Positions 15,394 through 24,309 of a DNA stretch of 64,000 bases are shown piece after piece. Below the pieces are notes generated by a model. It saw only the letters and a program-made list of their open reading frames with translations, searched no databases and was not told where the DNA came from. The DNA is from Larkinella insperata (GTDB taxonomy: Bacteria > Bacteroidota > Bacteroidia > Cytophagales > Spirosomataceae). The stretch spans positions 5,601,501 to 5,665,500 of the forward strand of contig NZ_CP110973.1 in assembly GCF_026248825.1 (NCBI RefSeq). The letters run 5' to 3'. A program made the position numbers and the translations under genes. Each line of letters begins with the position of its first letter. Within the stretch, counting starts at the first letter, position 1.

Positions 15394-17535
15394 ATGCAGA
15401 CCCTATCAAACTCCAGCCGCCGGAACTTTCTAAAAATTGCCGCGGCCACCAGTGGCGGTCTGCTTCTGGGCTTCAACTGGACCGAATCGGAAGCCGCCGT
15501 AGCCAGCGCCCCCCTGAAAGGCGTGGCCGTTCCCGGTGTGGACTTCAACAGCTATTTGTCGATCAACCCGCAGGGAATGATCACCATCCTGTCGCCCAAT
15601 CCGGAAGTTGGGCAAGGCATCAAAACCGCTTTCCCGATCATTGTCGCGGAAGAACTCGACGCCGACTGGAAAAACGTTATCGTTGAACAGGCCCCGCTCG
15701 ATACTACCAAATTCGAACGGCAGGTAGCCGGAGGAAGCGGCTCCATTCCGCACTCCTGGAAACGCCTGCGCGTGGCCGGGGCCACCGCCCGCCAGATGCT
15801 TATGGAAGCAGCCGCCAAACGCTGGAGCGTGCCCATTGGCGAATGTTCCACCAGCAAAGGGTTCGTGCTGCATACCGGCAGCAACCGCAAACTGGGTTAC
15901 GGTGAACTGGCAACCGACGCGGCCAAAATCCCCGTTCCGGCGGATGTGAAGCTGAAAGAAATCAAGGATTTCAAACTGATCGGGCAAACCATCCGGAACG
16001 TCGACAACCCCGGCATCATCACCGGAAAACCGCTGTTCGGGCTGGACTTCCACCGCGAAGGCATGCTGATTGGGATGCTGCAACGCCCGGCGTTCGGGTA
16101 CAAACTAAAATCCGTGGATTCGGCAGCCGCCAAAGCCATGCCCGGTATCGTCAACGTAGTGACCATTGACAACAGCGTGGCCGTGGTGGGTAAATCAACC
16201 TGGCAGGTGAAAAAAGCCAAGGACGCGCTCAAGATCGAGTGGGAAAAAGCCGACAACCTGGAGAGCACCGACGACCACAACCGGCTGTTCAAAGAAATGC
16301 TGGACAGCCAGAACACCACCGTTCGGCGGAAAGACGGCGACGTAGAAACGGCGTTCAAAAATGCCGCCAAGGTGGTTAAAGCCGAATACCAGTGCCCGTT
16401 TTTGCCGCACAGCCCACTGGAACCGATGAATTTCTTTGCGCACGTCAAAGCCGACAGCGCGGAACTGGCCGGTCCGAGCCAGACACCGGAGGCAGCCCGC
16501 AATCAGGCGGCTAAACTGCTGAATTTACCGCCCGAAAAAGTAACCCTGCAACTGACGCGCATGGGCGGTGGTTTTGGCCGGCGGCTCAACACCGACTTTG
16601 CCATCGAAGCCGTGAAAGTGTCGAAAGCCGTTAACGCGCCGGTGAAAGTGATGTGGACCCGCGAAGACGACATGACCGGCGGTATTTACCGCCCGGCGGT
16701 TCGCTACCGGTTCGAAGCGGCTCTGGATGATAAAGGCACGCTGATCGGTTACAAACTGCGGGGAGCCAGCATCAACGCCGGAAACGCCACCCGCGAAGAC
16801 AACTTCCCGTCCGGCGCCGTCGACAACCTCCTGATCGACAGCGTGGACCATAAATCGCCGATCACGACCGGTCCCTGGCGCGCGCCGATCACCAACTTCC
16901 TGGCGTTCGCCGAACAGGCGTTTCTGGACGAGGTGGCCCAGGCTGCGGGCAAAGACCCCGTGCAGTTCCGGCTGGAATTGCTCGAAAAAGCCAAGAAAAA
17001 CCCGGTTGGCAAAATCACCTACGACATCGACCGGATGCGGGGCGTCATTGAACTGGCCGCCGAGAAATCGGGCTGGGGCAAAAAGAAAGGCGTTGCGCAG
17101 GGCTTCAGCGTGTATTTCTCGCACCGCTCCTACGTGGCGCAGGTCGGCGAAGTCGTAGTGGAAAAAGGCAAACCCGTGCTGAAAAAAGTGTATTCCGCGG
17201 CTGACTGCGGGGTGGTCATCAACCAGAGCGGGGCGCAGCAGCAGGTGCGCGGCTGCGTGGTCGACGGGATCGGTCACGCCATGTACGGCAACATCACGTT
17301 TAAAGACGGTATTCCGCAGCAGAAAAACTTCAACGAATACCATTTAATCCGGATGAACGAGATTCCGGAAATTGACGTGCATTTCGTCAAAAACGAGATT
17401 GAACCCACCGGTTTGGGCGAACCCTCGCTCCCACCGGCGGGAGCGGCCGTCGCCAACGCCATTTTCAAGGCTACCGGCAAGCGGTTATACAACCAGCCGT
17501 TCGTGCAGACGGAAGTGTTCAAGGGCGTTTCGTAA
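15394..17535 (+). CDS. iorB: Molybdopterin-binding subunit of isoquinoline 1-oxidoreductase-type dehydrogenase, Tat exported
   Basis: 713 aa from the ATG at 15394, directly after the small-subunit stop. Residues 8-35 form a Tat signal (SRRNFLKIAAATSGG). The large-subunit pattern follows: NPEVGQGIKTAFP, the GGGFGRR loop of the molybdopterin site, and GLGEPSLPPAGAAVANA near the C-terminus, where the active-site Glu of the family lies. It is predicted to hydroxylate N-heterocycles or oxidise aldehydes at the periplasmic face, with a c-type cytochrome or other acceptor not encoded here. No cofactor-insertion chaperone (XdhC-like) is adjacent. A strong terminator follows at 17559. Confidence 0.92.
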   Translation: MQTLSNSSRRNFLKIAAATSGGLLLGFNWTESEAAVASAPLKGVAVPGVDFNSYLSINPQGMITILSPNPEVGQGIKTAFPIIVAEELDADWKNVIVEQAPLDTTKFERQVAGGSGSIPHSWKRLRVAGATARQMLMEAAAKRWSVPIGECSTSKGFVLHTGSNRKLGYGELATDAAKIPVPADVKLKEIKDFKLIGQTIRNVDNPGIITGKPLFGLDFHREGMLIGMLQRPAFGYKLKSVDSAAAKAMPGIVNVVTIDNSVAVVGKSTWQVKKAKDALKIEWEKADNLESTDDHNRLFKEMLDSQNTTVRRKDGDVETAFKNAAKVVKAEYQCPFLPHSPLEPMNFFAHVKADSAELAGPSQTPEAARNQAAKLLNLPPEKVTLQLTRMGGGFGRRLNTDFAIEAVKVSKAVNAPVKVMWTREDDMTGGIYRPAVRYRFEAALDDKGTLIGYKLRGASINAGNATREDNFPSGAVDNLLIDSVDHKSPITTGPWRAPITNFLAFAEQAFLDEVAQAAGKDPVQFRLELLEKAKKNPVGKITYDIDRMRGVIELAAEKSGWGKKKGVAQGFSVYFSHRSYVAQVGEVVVEKGKPVLKKVYSAADCGVVINQSGAQQQVRGCVVDGIGHAMYGNITFKDGIPQQKNFNEYHLIRMNEIPEIDVHFVKNEIEPTGLGEPSLPPAGAAVANAIFKATGKRLYNQPFVQTEVFKGVS

Positions 17536-17558
17536 CGGTTTTAGCTTGATTTTTCCCA

Positions 17559-17588
17559 CCCCACAGTCCAGGCTGTGGGGTATTTTTT
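17559..17588 (+). terminator. Intrinsic terminator after iorAB-like operon
   Basis: CCCCACAG (17559-17566) pairs perfectly with CTGTGGGG (17573-17580), followed by TATTTTTTT. Confidence 0.85.
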
Positions 17589-17662
17589 TGCGGGCGGGTT
17601 ATGATTCAGGTAAGGTTGCTCCCAATTCATGTGCACCCCTTATCGTCATGGTTTGATTTTTG

Positions 17663-17670
17663 TATCTTTA
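17663..17670 (+). promoter_or_regulatory. -7-like box directly before AraC gene start
   Basis: TATCTTTA lies 4 nt before the ATG of the AraC gene, with CCGC between. If it is the -7 element, the transcript starts at or next to the start codon. The same layout precedes the helicase gene at 27786. Confidence 0.35.
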
Positions 17671-17674
17671 CCGC

Positions 17675-18580
17675 ATGGCAACTGTGGTAAATCTGGAGAC
17701 CCTGTACAAGTCGTTTGATCAGACGCTGCACCCGAATCGAACCGAGCTGGGGCATTTTACAATCTTCCGGATTGAGGACATGGTATGGTCCCGGTTAAAA
17801 CCGTCTTCGTACAGCCGTCGCAATTATTTCAAGGTCAGCCTGCTCACCGGCCACAGCAAAATCCATTATGCCGATCAAAGCATCGAAATCCCGGAAAGCG
17901 CGCTGATTTTCACCAATCCGATCATTCCCTATCGCTGGGAACGCATCGACGAGCAACCCACTGGCTTCGTTTGCGTCTTTACCGAAGCCTTCTTCAGCCG
18001 GTTTGGCAGCATCCGGGCGTATCCGGTCTTTCAATCAGCCGACAACGCCGTCGTGCCACTTACCGCCGACCAACTGGAGCTCTTTCGTGAATTATTTCAG
18101 AAAATGGCCTTTGAACTACAGGGCAGTTATGTTTATAAGTACGACCTGCTGCGAAACCTCCTGCTGGAAGTGGTGCACGAAGCTCAGAAATTGCAGCCTG
18201 CGCTGGGCAGTCCGTTTTCGGCCTCCAATGCCGCCGAACGGATCACCGGCCTGTTTTCCGAATTGCTGGAGCGCCAGTTTCCGATTGAATTTCCGCACCA
18301 AACGTTGCTTCTGAAAACCCCTTCCGCTTTTGCCCAACACTTGCACATTCACGTCAACCACCTGAACAAGGCCCTGCGGGAAACCACCGGCCAGACCACC
18401 TCCCACCTCATCAGCAACCGCCTTTACCAGGAAGCCCGCGTACTCCTGAAAAGCACCAACTGGACCATCAACGAGATTGCCTGGAGCCTGGGGTTCGAAG
18501 AGCCCCAGCACTTCTCCAGCTTTTTCAAAAACCGATCAGGCGTCAAACCATCCACCTTCCGGCAAACCGAAGCCGATTGA
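17675..18580 (+). CDS. AraC family transcriptional regulator
   Basis: 301 aa from the ATG at 17675. The N-terminal half is a cupin-like sensor with HYADQSIEIPESALIFTNP, and the C-terminal 100 residues carry two helix-turn-helix units, the second with INEIAWSLGFEEPQHFSSFFKNRSG, a hallmark of AraC. It probably activates the next gene on the same strand, the SDR at 18658, or the iorAB-like operon; the ligand is unknown. It is separated from the upstream operon by a terminator. Confidence 0.93.
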   Translation: MATVVNLETLYKSFDQTLHPNRTELGHFTIFRIEDMVWSRLKPSSYSRRNYFKVSLLTGHSKIHYADQSIEIPESALIFTNPIIPYRWERIDEQPTGFVCVFTEAFFSRFGSIRAYPVFQSADNAVVPLTADQLELFRELFQKMAFELQGSYVYKYDLLRNLLLEVVHEAQKLQPALGSPFSASNAAERITGLFSELLERQFPIEFPHQTLLLKTPSAFAQHLHIHVNHLNKALRETTGQTTSHLISNRLYQEARVLLKSTNWTINEIAWSLGFEEPQHFSSFFKNRSGVKPSTFRQTEAD

Positions 18581-18657
18581 TTTCTGTAGTTTTTGCTTTC
18601 AAATCCGTATCCCGACCGACCAGAAACTTCCGAAATTTGTCGCATAAAAACGGATTT

Positions 18658-19596
18658 ATGTGGACGAAAAATGAAATGCCCGATCAGACCGGTAAGACGG
18701 TTCTTGTCACCGGTGCCAATAGCGGTATCGGCTTTGAAACCGCCCTGGCCTTCTATGAAACCGGAGCGCACGTGGTGGTGGCGTCACGGGATGCGGCAAA
18801 AGTGGAAGAAGCCATAAAAAAGATGAAAGCCGTGGGGGGTTCTGGTACGCTGGAAGGAGAAATCCTGGACTTAGCCAGCCTGAACGCCGTTAACGTGTTT
18901 GCCGATGCGTTCACCGGAAAACACCATCATTTGCACATTCTGGTGAACAACGCGGGAGTGATGACGCCACCGGCCAGCAGAACGGAGGACGGTTTCGAAC
19001 GGCAGTTCGGCGTCAACTTTCTGGGCCATTTCGCGCTAACGGGTTACCTGTATCCGCTGCTCAAACAGACGCCCGGCGCCCGGGTGGTGACGCTCAGCAG
19101 CGGAGCGCATAAACTGGTAGACGCCATCGACTTTGAAAACCTACGATTCGAAAAATCGTACGACGCCAACCGGGCGTATGCGGTCAGCAAGCTGGCAGAC
19201 CTGCAATTTGCGCTGGAACTGCAACGGTGGTTTGAGAAAACCGGCGATCCGGTTCTTTCGACGGCCGCGCATCCGGGCGTCACCCAAACGGATTTATCCC
19301 GGCATATGTCGGAAGACACTCTGAAGGCGGCCCTGGCCCATTTTAAGCATTTGATGCCCGCCTGGCAAGGTGCTCTGCCGACCTTGTTTGCCGCCACCTC
19401 GCCCACGGTTAAAGGAGGTGATTACTACGGGCCGGACGGCGAAAACGAGCTGGTGGGATATCCGGCGCCGGCCCAGCTCAGTGCAGCAGCCCGGAACGAA
19501 GCAGCCGCGAAAACGCTTTGGGCGTATGCGCAACGGGTAACTGGCCTTTCCTATCCCACGGCTGATTCATCCAACGGTAGCGACAGGATGTCTTAA
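18658..19596 (+). CDS. Short-chain dehydrogenase/reductase, retinol-dehydrogenase-like
   Basis: 312 aa from the ATG at 18658. The NAD(P) loop TGANSGIGFETA, the NNAG motif, the catalytic Ser (TLSSGAH) and the YAVSK active site are all present in the classical order. The sequence resembles WW-domain oxidoreductase/retinol-dehydrogenase-like bacterial SDRs. The substrate cannot be deduced. It starts 77 nt after the AraC regulator, a common regulator-target arrangement. Confidence 0.9.
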   Translation: MWTKNEMPDQTGKTVLVTGANSGIGFETALAFYETGAHVVVASRDAAKVEEAIKKMKAVGGSGTLEGEILDLASLNAVNVFADAFTGKHHHLHILVNNAGVMTPPASRTEDGFERQFGVNFLGHFALTGYLYPLLKQTPGARVVTLSSGAHKLVDAIDFENLRFEKSYDANRAYAVSKLADLQFALELQRWFEKTGDPVLSTAAHPGVTQTDLSRHMSEDTLKAALAHFKHLMPAWQGALPTLFAATSPTVKGGDYYGPDGENELVGYPAPAQLSAAARNEAAAKTLWAYAQRVTGLSYPTADSSNGSDRMS

Positions 19597-19734
19597 CAAC
19601 TGCGTTTGAAACGAAGCACTGTGTGGTTGGCCTTTCTCTCACCAGCAGCCGACATGAGCTCCCCACAGGAACAATTGCCCTTTCAGGCGGTTCTTAAGGG
19701 TAGAACAACAGGTCTGTACGACAGCCAGGAGCTT

Positions 19735-20262
19735 ATGAGCAGTGCTTTTTTGAAAAACGAAACCGCCGACGCCCCGGTCGTTATCCCGACCCGGGCGCCG
19801 TTGCCACCGGGTACCCCCAATTACGTGACGCCCCGCGGTCTGGCGCTGCTGCGCGCCGAACTGACTGAACTGGAAGCCGAACACGCTCAGCTACAGGCCG
19901 CCGAGGTCAGCGACGAAAACGACCGGACCCGCCAGCTGGCCCTGCTGAACGGTCGGATCGCCAACGTAAACCAGCGCATCTCGAGCGCGAAAGTAGTGGA
20001 TTCGCAGCACCTAGATGAAGTTCGCTTCGGGGCAACAATTGTGCTGAGAACCCAATCGGGTCCGCTGGCCGGAACGGAACGACGATTTACCATTGTGGGG
20101 GTAGACGAAGCCAACGCCACGCAGGGACTTATTGCGTTCACGGCCCCCATTGCCCGGGTTCTGCAAGGCAAACGAACGGGCGATATTGTCCCGTTCCGGA
20201 CGGCCCAACGGGAGGAAAAGCTTGAGATTAAGGCGGTTTCTTACGATGCCTTCTCGGATTAA
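19735..20262 (+). CDS. greB: GreA/GreB family transcription elongation factor
   Basis: 175 aa from the ATG at 19735 (MSSAFLKNE, matching the usual start of GreB-like proteins); an in-frame upstream extension has no similarity. A Pro-rich lead (RAPLPPGTPNYVTPRG) is followed by a coiled-coil hairpin with acidic tip residues (SDENDR, near 63-68), and then the FKBP-like C-terminal domain with GTERRFTIVGVDEAN and GKRTGDIVPF. Gre factors enter the RNA polymerase secondary channel and stimulate cleavage of backtracked RNA. The exact GreA or GreB identity is uncertain because the tip differs from E. coli proteins. Confidence 0.8.
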   Translation: MSSAFLKNETADAPVVIPTRAPLPPGTPNYVTPRGLALLRAELTELEAEHAQLQAAEVSDENDRTRQLALLNGRIANVNQRISSAKVVDSQHLDEVRFGATIVLRTQSGPLAGTERRFTIVGVDEANATQGLIAFTAPIARVLQGKRTGDIVPFRTAQREEKLEIKAVSYDAFSD

Positions 20263-20389
20263 CATCGTGCGGTTTCAGGCTGCATGACGCTAAAAAGCAG
20301 GTCGAACTGGTTTTAGTTTAGTGTGACCGAAACATCCGTAAACCGTCCGCGGTTATGCCTTAAGCCCTTCCAATCCGGCTGATCGTTGA

Positions 20390-21772
20390 ATGACCACACC
20401 ATCTCTACTCCGACTACTCTTTGGCCTGGCCCTCTCTCTTTTTTTAACGAATTGCCAGAAAACCGAACCGCAGGCGCCCCCCGCAACGGGTTTCGATCCC
20501 GCTATTCCGTCTTCCACTTCCTACCTGGCAGGACCAATTACGTTTACCATCCAGGAATTGCAGAAAAAAATCAACCAGGAACTTGATCCGGTTCTGGTGG
20601 GCAAAGGATCACCCGGCGGCAAAAAAGGCGGAGTGTTTCCGTTTCGGGTGGTGCGTTCGGGACCCGTCCGGATTCAGTACGTCAATAATCAGGTTCGATT
20701 TTCGGCCCCGTTGAGCCTGTTTGTCAGCACACCGTTTACTGACGCCGAAAAGACCGGTAACAAGCCGTTTTGCTCGTTGCACGTCAATTTTCAAAGCCCC
20801 TTGACCGTGACCCCGAACTGGCGGCTGGCCAGCAAGGTTCAGTTCACCGATTATGATTGGATTGTGGAACCCGAAATCCGGCTGTTGGGCAAGGAAATTT
20901 CGCTGACCAATTTCGCCAAAAACGTGCTCGACAGATACCAGTCGGCCATTGAGTCGGCCATCGATTCGGCGGTTTACAACGAACTGCGGCTGGATCAGAT
21001 GGTGATGCCGATCTGGAAAAGCATTCAGAAACCATTGCTTATTGAAAAACAATACGGTCTCTGGCTGCTGCCCAAACCGGTTGCAGTGGAAGCCGGCCCC
21101 ATCAACGGCGATTCCGTCAGGATTACCACCCATCTGCGCATCGCATTCGAAACCAGTACCAAACTGCAACCGCAGGAGCCGGAGCCCTCGAAGGTGCCGC
21201 TGCCCCAGTTGGAGAAAAAAGAGCAGGTATCCCAGATTTCGGATTTACGCATCACAAGCTTCATCCCGTACGCCGACATCAACCGGATGCTGGCCCGTTC
21301 GCTGAACGGAGAAAAAAAACTATTACTGGGCGCACTGACCATTAAAAAGGCGGCCGTCTACGGCGGGCAACGGTCGTTAATCGTCAAAACCGACGTAAGC
21401 GGACTGATCGACGGAACCATCTACCTGCGTGGTCGGCCAGCGTTCGACTCCACCAGCAATACCCTCAGCGTCAGAAACCTGGATTTTGACTCCGGAACGA
21501 TCAGCGAATTGCCCCGGGCGGCCGGTTCGCTGGTGAAAGACGGTCTGGTGAAAGCGCTGGAAAGCTTCCTGACGGTACCGCTGGGCGGAGAAATGGAAAA
21601 GTTGCCGCAAAAAATCAATCAATCTTTCGAGAAAGGTGGTCCAGGCAAAAAGACCGATCTCGCCATCCAGTCCTTCCGGCTGACCCCTCAGCAGGTTGCC
21701 ATTCGGCCCGACGGTATTCAGGCCCTCATCCTGGTTAAATCGAAGGTTGCGGTGAGGGTTCAGCAGTTATAA
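20390..21772 (+). CDS. DUF4403 family lipoprotein
   Basis: 460 aa. The signal peptide ends in LTNC, so Cys22 is a probable lipidation site. The remainder is a long beta-rich protein with repeated features such as VRFSAPLSLFVSTPF and LDFDSGTISELPRAAG, matching the DUF4403 family common in Bacteroidota. DUF4403 has a bactericidal/permeability-increasing-like (TULIP) architecture in part, which would fit lipid handling, but no function has been established. It converges with the esterase at 21776, leaving 3 nt between the stops. Confidence 0.78.
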   Translation: MTTPSLLRLLFGLALSLFLTNCQKTEPQAPPATGFDPAIPSSTSYLAGPITFTIQELQKKINQELDPVLVGKGSPGGKKGGVFPFRVVRSGPVRIQYVNNQVRFSAPLSLFVSTPFTDAEKTGNKPFCSLHVNFQSPLTVTPNWRLASKVQFTDYDWIVEPEIRLLGKEISLTNFAKNVLDRYQSAIESAIDSAVYNELRLDQMVMPIWKSIQKPLLIEKQYGLWLLPKPVAVEAGPINGDSVRITTHLRIAFETSTKLQPQEPEPSKVPLPQLEKKEQVSQISDLRITSFIPYADINRMLARSLNGEKKLLLGALTIKKAAVYGGQRSLIVKTDVSGLIDGTIYLRGRPAFDSTSNTLSVRNLDFDSGTISELPRAAGSLVKDGLVKALESFLTVPLGGEMEKLPQKINQSFEKGGPGKKTDLAIQSFRLTPQQVAIRPDGIQALILVKSKVAVRVQQL

Positions 21773-21775
21773 GTT

Positions 21776-22645
21776 CTACTGAAAGCCCTGGCTGATGAAA
21801 GCTAAGGCGTCCGGCAACCCCGTGCGCCAGTATTCCCATGTGTGGCCTCCGTTGCGCACCCGGTATTCGTGCGGGATGTTCCGGTTGCGCATCAGGGTGT
21901 GCAGATTGGAATTGCCCTCGTGCAGCAGCAGATCGTCGTCTCCGCAATCCAGATAAAACCGAACGGCGTTTTTCTGGGCTTCCGGTAAGTGCTGAACCAG
22001 GTAGAGAATGCTGTTCTTATTCCAGAAATCGCTGATGCGGTTGTCGCCCTCTTTCACCTCGCCCATCGCGGTCTGGTACCGGCGAAGGTATTCCTGATGC
22101 GGCATTTCCCGGATCTGCTGATCGGTGCGAACAGCCGCGCTCAGGGCCGCGCAGGAGCCAAACAGATCGGGATGGTGCAGGGCGTAGAGCAGCGACCCAA
22201 AACCGCCCATCGACAGGCCCGCTACGGCCCGAAACCGCTTTTCCGTCCGGCAACGATAGTTTTTCTCGATGTGCGGAACCAGCTCCCGGATGAAATAGTC
22301 CTCGTACTGGTATTTTCCGGCGGCATTGTTCATGTAAAACGTCATCTCCGCATCCGGCATCACCACAATCATGGGCGGTATTTTCCCTTCACGGACGGCC
22401 TGATCGACAAGGTGCTGCATGTTTCCCGACTGAATCCAGGCCGTTTGGGTGTCGCCCCCGCCGTGCAGCAGATACACGACCGGATAGGCGCGCTGGGATG
22501 TTTCGTACCCGGCGGGCAGGTAAAGCGCAAACTTTTTGTCTTTTTTGAGGATGGCGCTTTTAATGGTTAATTCTTCAAATACCTTGCTCTCCTGCGCAGC
22601 GGCAAGGAGCGGAAAGAGAAGACAGAATACGAGCAGTCGGAACAT
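21776..22645 (-). CDS. Secreted esterase, esterase-D/CE1-like
   Basis: 289 aa from the ATG at 22643-22645 with a signal peptide (MFRLLVFCLLFPLLAAA). The alpha/beta-hydrolase marks are YLLHGGGD, the nucleophile elbow GLSMGGFG, an Asp in CGDDD and the late His in NGGHTWEYW. The group includes feruloyl/acetyl esterases and S-formylglutathione hydrolases; secretion and the HTWEYW tail favour a CE1-like polysaccharide esterase. Upstream residues in the frame have no signal features. Confidence 0.88.
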   Translation of the reverse strand: MFRLLVFCLLFPLLAAAQESKVFEELTIKSAILKKDKKFALYLPAGYETSQRAYPVVYLLHGGGDTQTAWIQSGNMQHLVDQAVREGKIPPMIVVMPDAEMTFYMNNAAGKYQYEDYFIRELVPHIEKNYRCRTEKRFRAVAGLSMGGFGSLLYALHHPDLFGSCAALSAAVRTDQQIREMPHQEYLRRYQTAMGEVKEGDNRISDFWNKNSILYLVQHLPEAQKNAVRFYLDCGDDDLLLHEGNSNLHTLMRNRNIPHEYRVRNGGHTWEYWRTGLPDALAFISQGFQ

Positions 22646-22739
22646 GGGGTAAAGCAGAAGATCGGATTGGGGCAAAGTTGTAAAAAATCCGGAAACAAAC
22701 CCATCCGAATGGCAGTTTTCCGGAAATAACCCACGCACT

Positions 22740-23543
22740 ATGGCATACCTACTTCTGGGGCTGACGGTTCTGCTGCTCGGCTGGATGGTCTGGAAATACC
22801 AGCGACGCAATCAACCGGTTAGCCCGGTCGTCCCGTCCACGAATTACGGCGACTTATTGCAGCAGCACGTTGCCTATTACCGCGCTCTGAGTGACGAGGA
22901 TAAAACGGTTTTTGAAACGCGCGTCCAGCAGTTTTTAAGTCAGACCCGCGTGGAGGGCGTTGACACTACCGTCGATGACCTCGACCGGGTACTGGTGGCC
23001 AGCAGTGCCGTAATTACCATTTTCGGGTTCAAGAACTGGTCGTTTTACCGACTGACGACAGTGTTGCTGTACGAAGACCGGTTTAACACGGACTTCCAGA
23101 CCACCGGCAAGGAGCGGAACATCCTGGGCATGGTGGGCGAAGGCGGGGCGCTGCAAAGCACGATGGTACTCTCCAAACCGGCGCTGCACGAGGGCTTTGC
23201 CAACGAAACCAGCAAGGAAAATACCGGCATCCACGAGTTTGTCCACCTCCTCGACCAGGTAGACGGTGCCACCGACGGCGCGCCCAACTACCTGCTGGAC
23301 CGCAATAACATCAAACCCTGGCTGCAATTGATTCACGCCAGCATCGGCGAAATCAAAGCCAACCATTCGGACATTAACCCCTATGCCATGACCAACGAAG
23401 CCGAGTTCTTCGCCGTGGTTTCCGAGTATTTCTTCAAGCGCCCGGATTTGTTGCAGGAAAAACACCCGGAACTATTTGCGCGATTGGAAGAGATTTTTCA
23501 GCAGCGGCCCCTGGAGGGTGAAACGTCCGATAACCCCAATTGA
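22740..23543 (+). CDS. MtfA-like zinc metallopeptidase (M90)
   Basis: 267 aa with one N-terminal membrane anchor (residues 2-20, AYLLLGLTVLLLGWMVWKY). The zinc motif HEFVH spans 165-169 and is followed by LLDQVDG, a pattern conserved in MtfA (YeeI) and peptidase family M90. The tail NEAEFFAVVSEYFFKRP contains the additional Glu/Tyr residues of that family. E. coli MtfA interacts with Mlc and affects the glucose phosphotransferase system; Bacteroidota lack that system, so the role here is different and unknown. Confidence 0.88.
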   Translation: MAYLLLGLTVLLLGWMVWKYQRRNQPVSPVVPSTNYGDLLQQHVAYYRALSDEDKTVFETRVQQFLSQTRVEGVDTTVDDLDRVLVASSAVITIFGFKNWSFYRLTTVLLYEDRFNTDFQTTGKERNILGMVGEGGALQSTMVLSKPALHEGFANETSKENTGIHEFVHLLDQVDGATDGAPNYLLDRNNIKPWLQLIHASIGEIKANHSDINPYAMTNEAEFFAVVSEYFFKRPDLLQEKHPELFARLEEIFQQRPLEGETSDNPN

Positions 23544-23550
23544 CATAACA

Positions 23551-24096
23551 TCAATACCGAATTTGGTACCGCATCAGCATCAAGCCGTTGTCGTAGGTTT
23601 TTGAGTCTATTAATTCCAGCGCTGCTTTCGTCTGGCTGGACCCGAACAGCCGGACGCCTTCGCCCAGCACGACCGGATTCAGTTTGACCACGAGTTCGTC
23701 GATCAGGTGCGCATCCAGGAGTTTACCGGCCAGTTCGCCCCCGCCACACAGCCAGAGAGGCTTGCCGTCCTCGGCTTTGCGCTGCCGGATAAACGCTTCC
23801 TCACCCTCGCTCACGACCTGGATCAGATCATTCGGTTCAAAGGAAATGGATGTGGAGAAAATGTAATTCACCAGTTCCGGGTTCACCTGCGTGTACGCGG
23901 GCTGGCCTTTCTGCAACCCAAAAGCGTAACCCCATTCGTAAGTTTTCCGGCCCATCAAAACGGCACCGTAGGTTTGAATTCGCCCGAGAAAATCAGTAAC
24001 AAACTCGCCTTCGGTCTGAAAACCGTCGATCGATCCGTCCGAATGAGCAATGTAGCCGTCGAATGAAGCCGCTACGTCATAAATCAGTTTCCGCAT
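23551..24096 (-). CDS. Dihydrofolate reductase-like protein (RibD C-terminal family)
   Basis: 181 aa. The N-terminus RKLIYDVAASFDGYIAHSDGS matches the RibD_C/DHFR-fold reductases, with VLMGRKTYEWGYAFG in the middle and LWLCGGGELAGKLL as the NADPH loop. These NADPH-dependent proteins are widespread paralogues whose substrates are mostly undefined; it is unlikely to be the housekeeping folate enzyme. Cytosolic. It converges with the M90 peptidase, 7 nt away. Confidence 0.85.
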   Translation of the reverse strand: MRKLIYDVAASFDGYIAHSDGSIDGFQTEGEFVTDFLGRIQTYGAVLMGRKTYEWGYAFGLQKGQPAYTQVNPELVNYIFSTSISFEPNDLIQVVSEGEEAFIRQRKAEDGKPLWLCGGGELAGKLLDAHLIDELVVKLNPVVLGEGVRLFGSSQTKAALELIDSKTYDNGLMLMRYQIRY

Positions 24097-24309
24097 GTTT
24101 TTTAATTGCTAATTGCTCCAAGAGCAGCCGGTTTTCTGCCCACTGGCCGGACCGTACTCCCCTCATCCGGCGTGGGTAAGTTAACGAGAATTCAGGAATC
24201 AAACGCAAAACAACCCCTATTTCAACGGCCCAAGATTTGGAACCGTGAAACGGGGGTTGCGTTTGTCCACCTCTCCGGGCAATTCGGAAGTGAGGTTTGG
24301 GATGACGCC

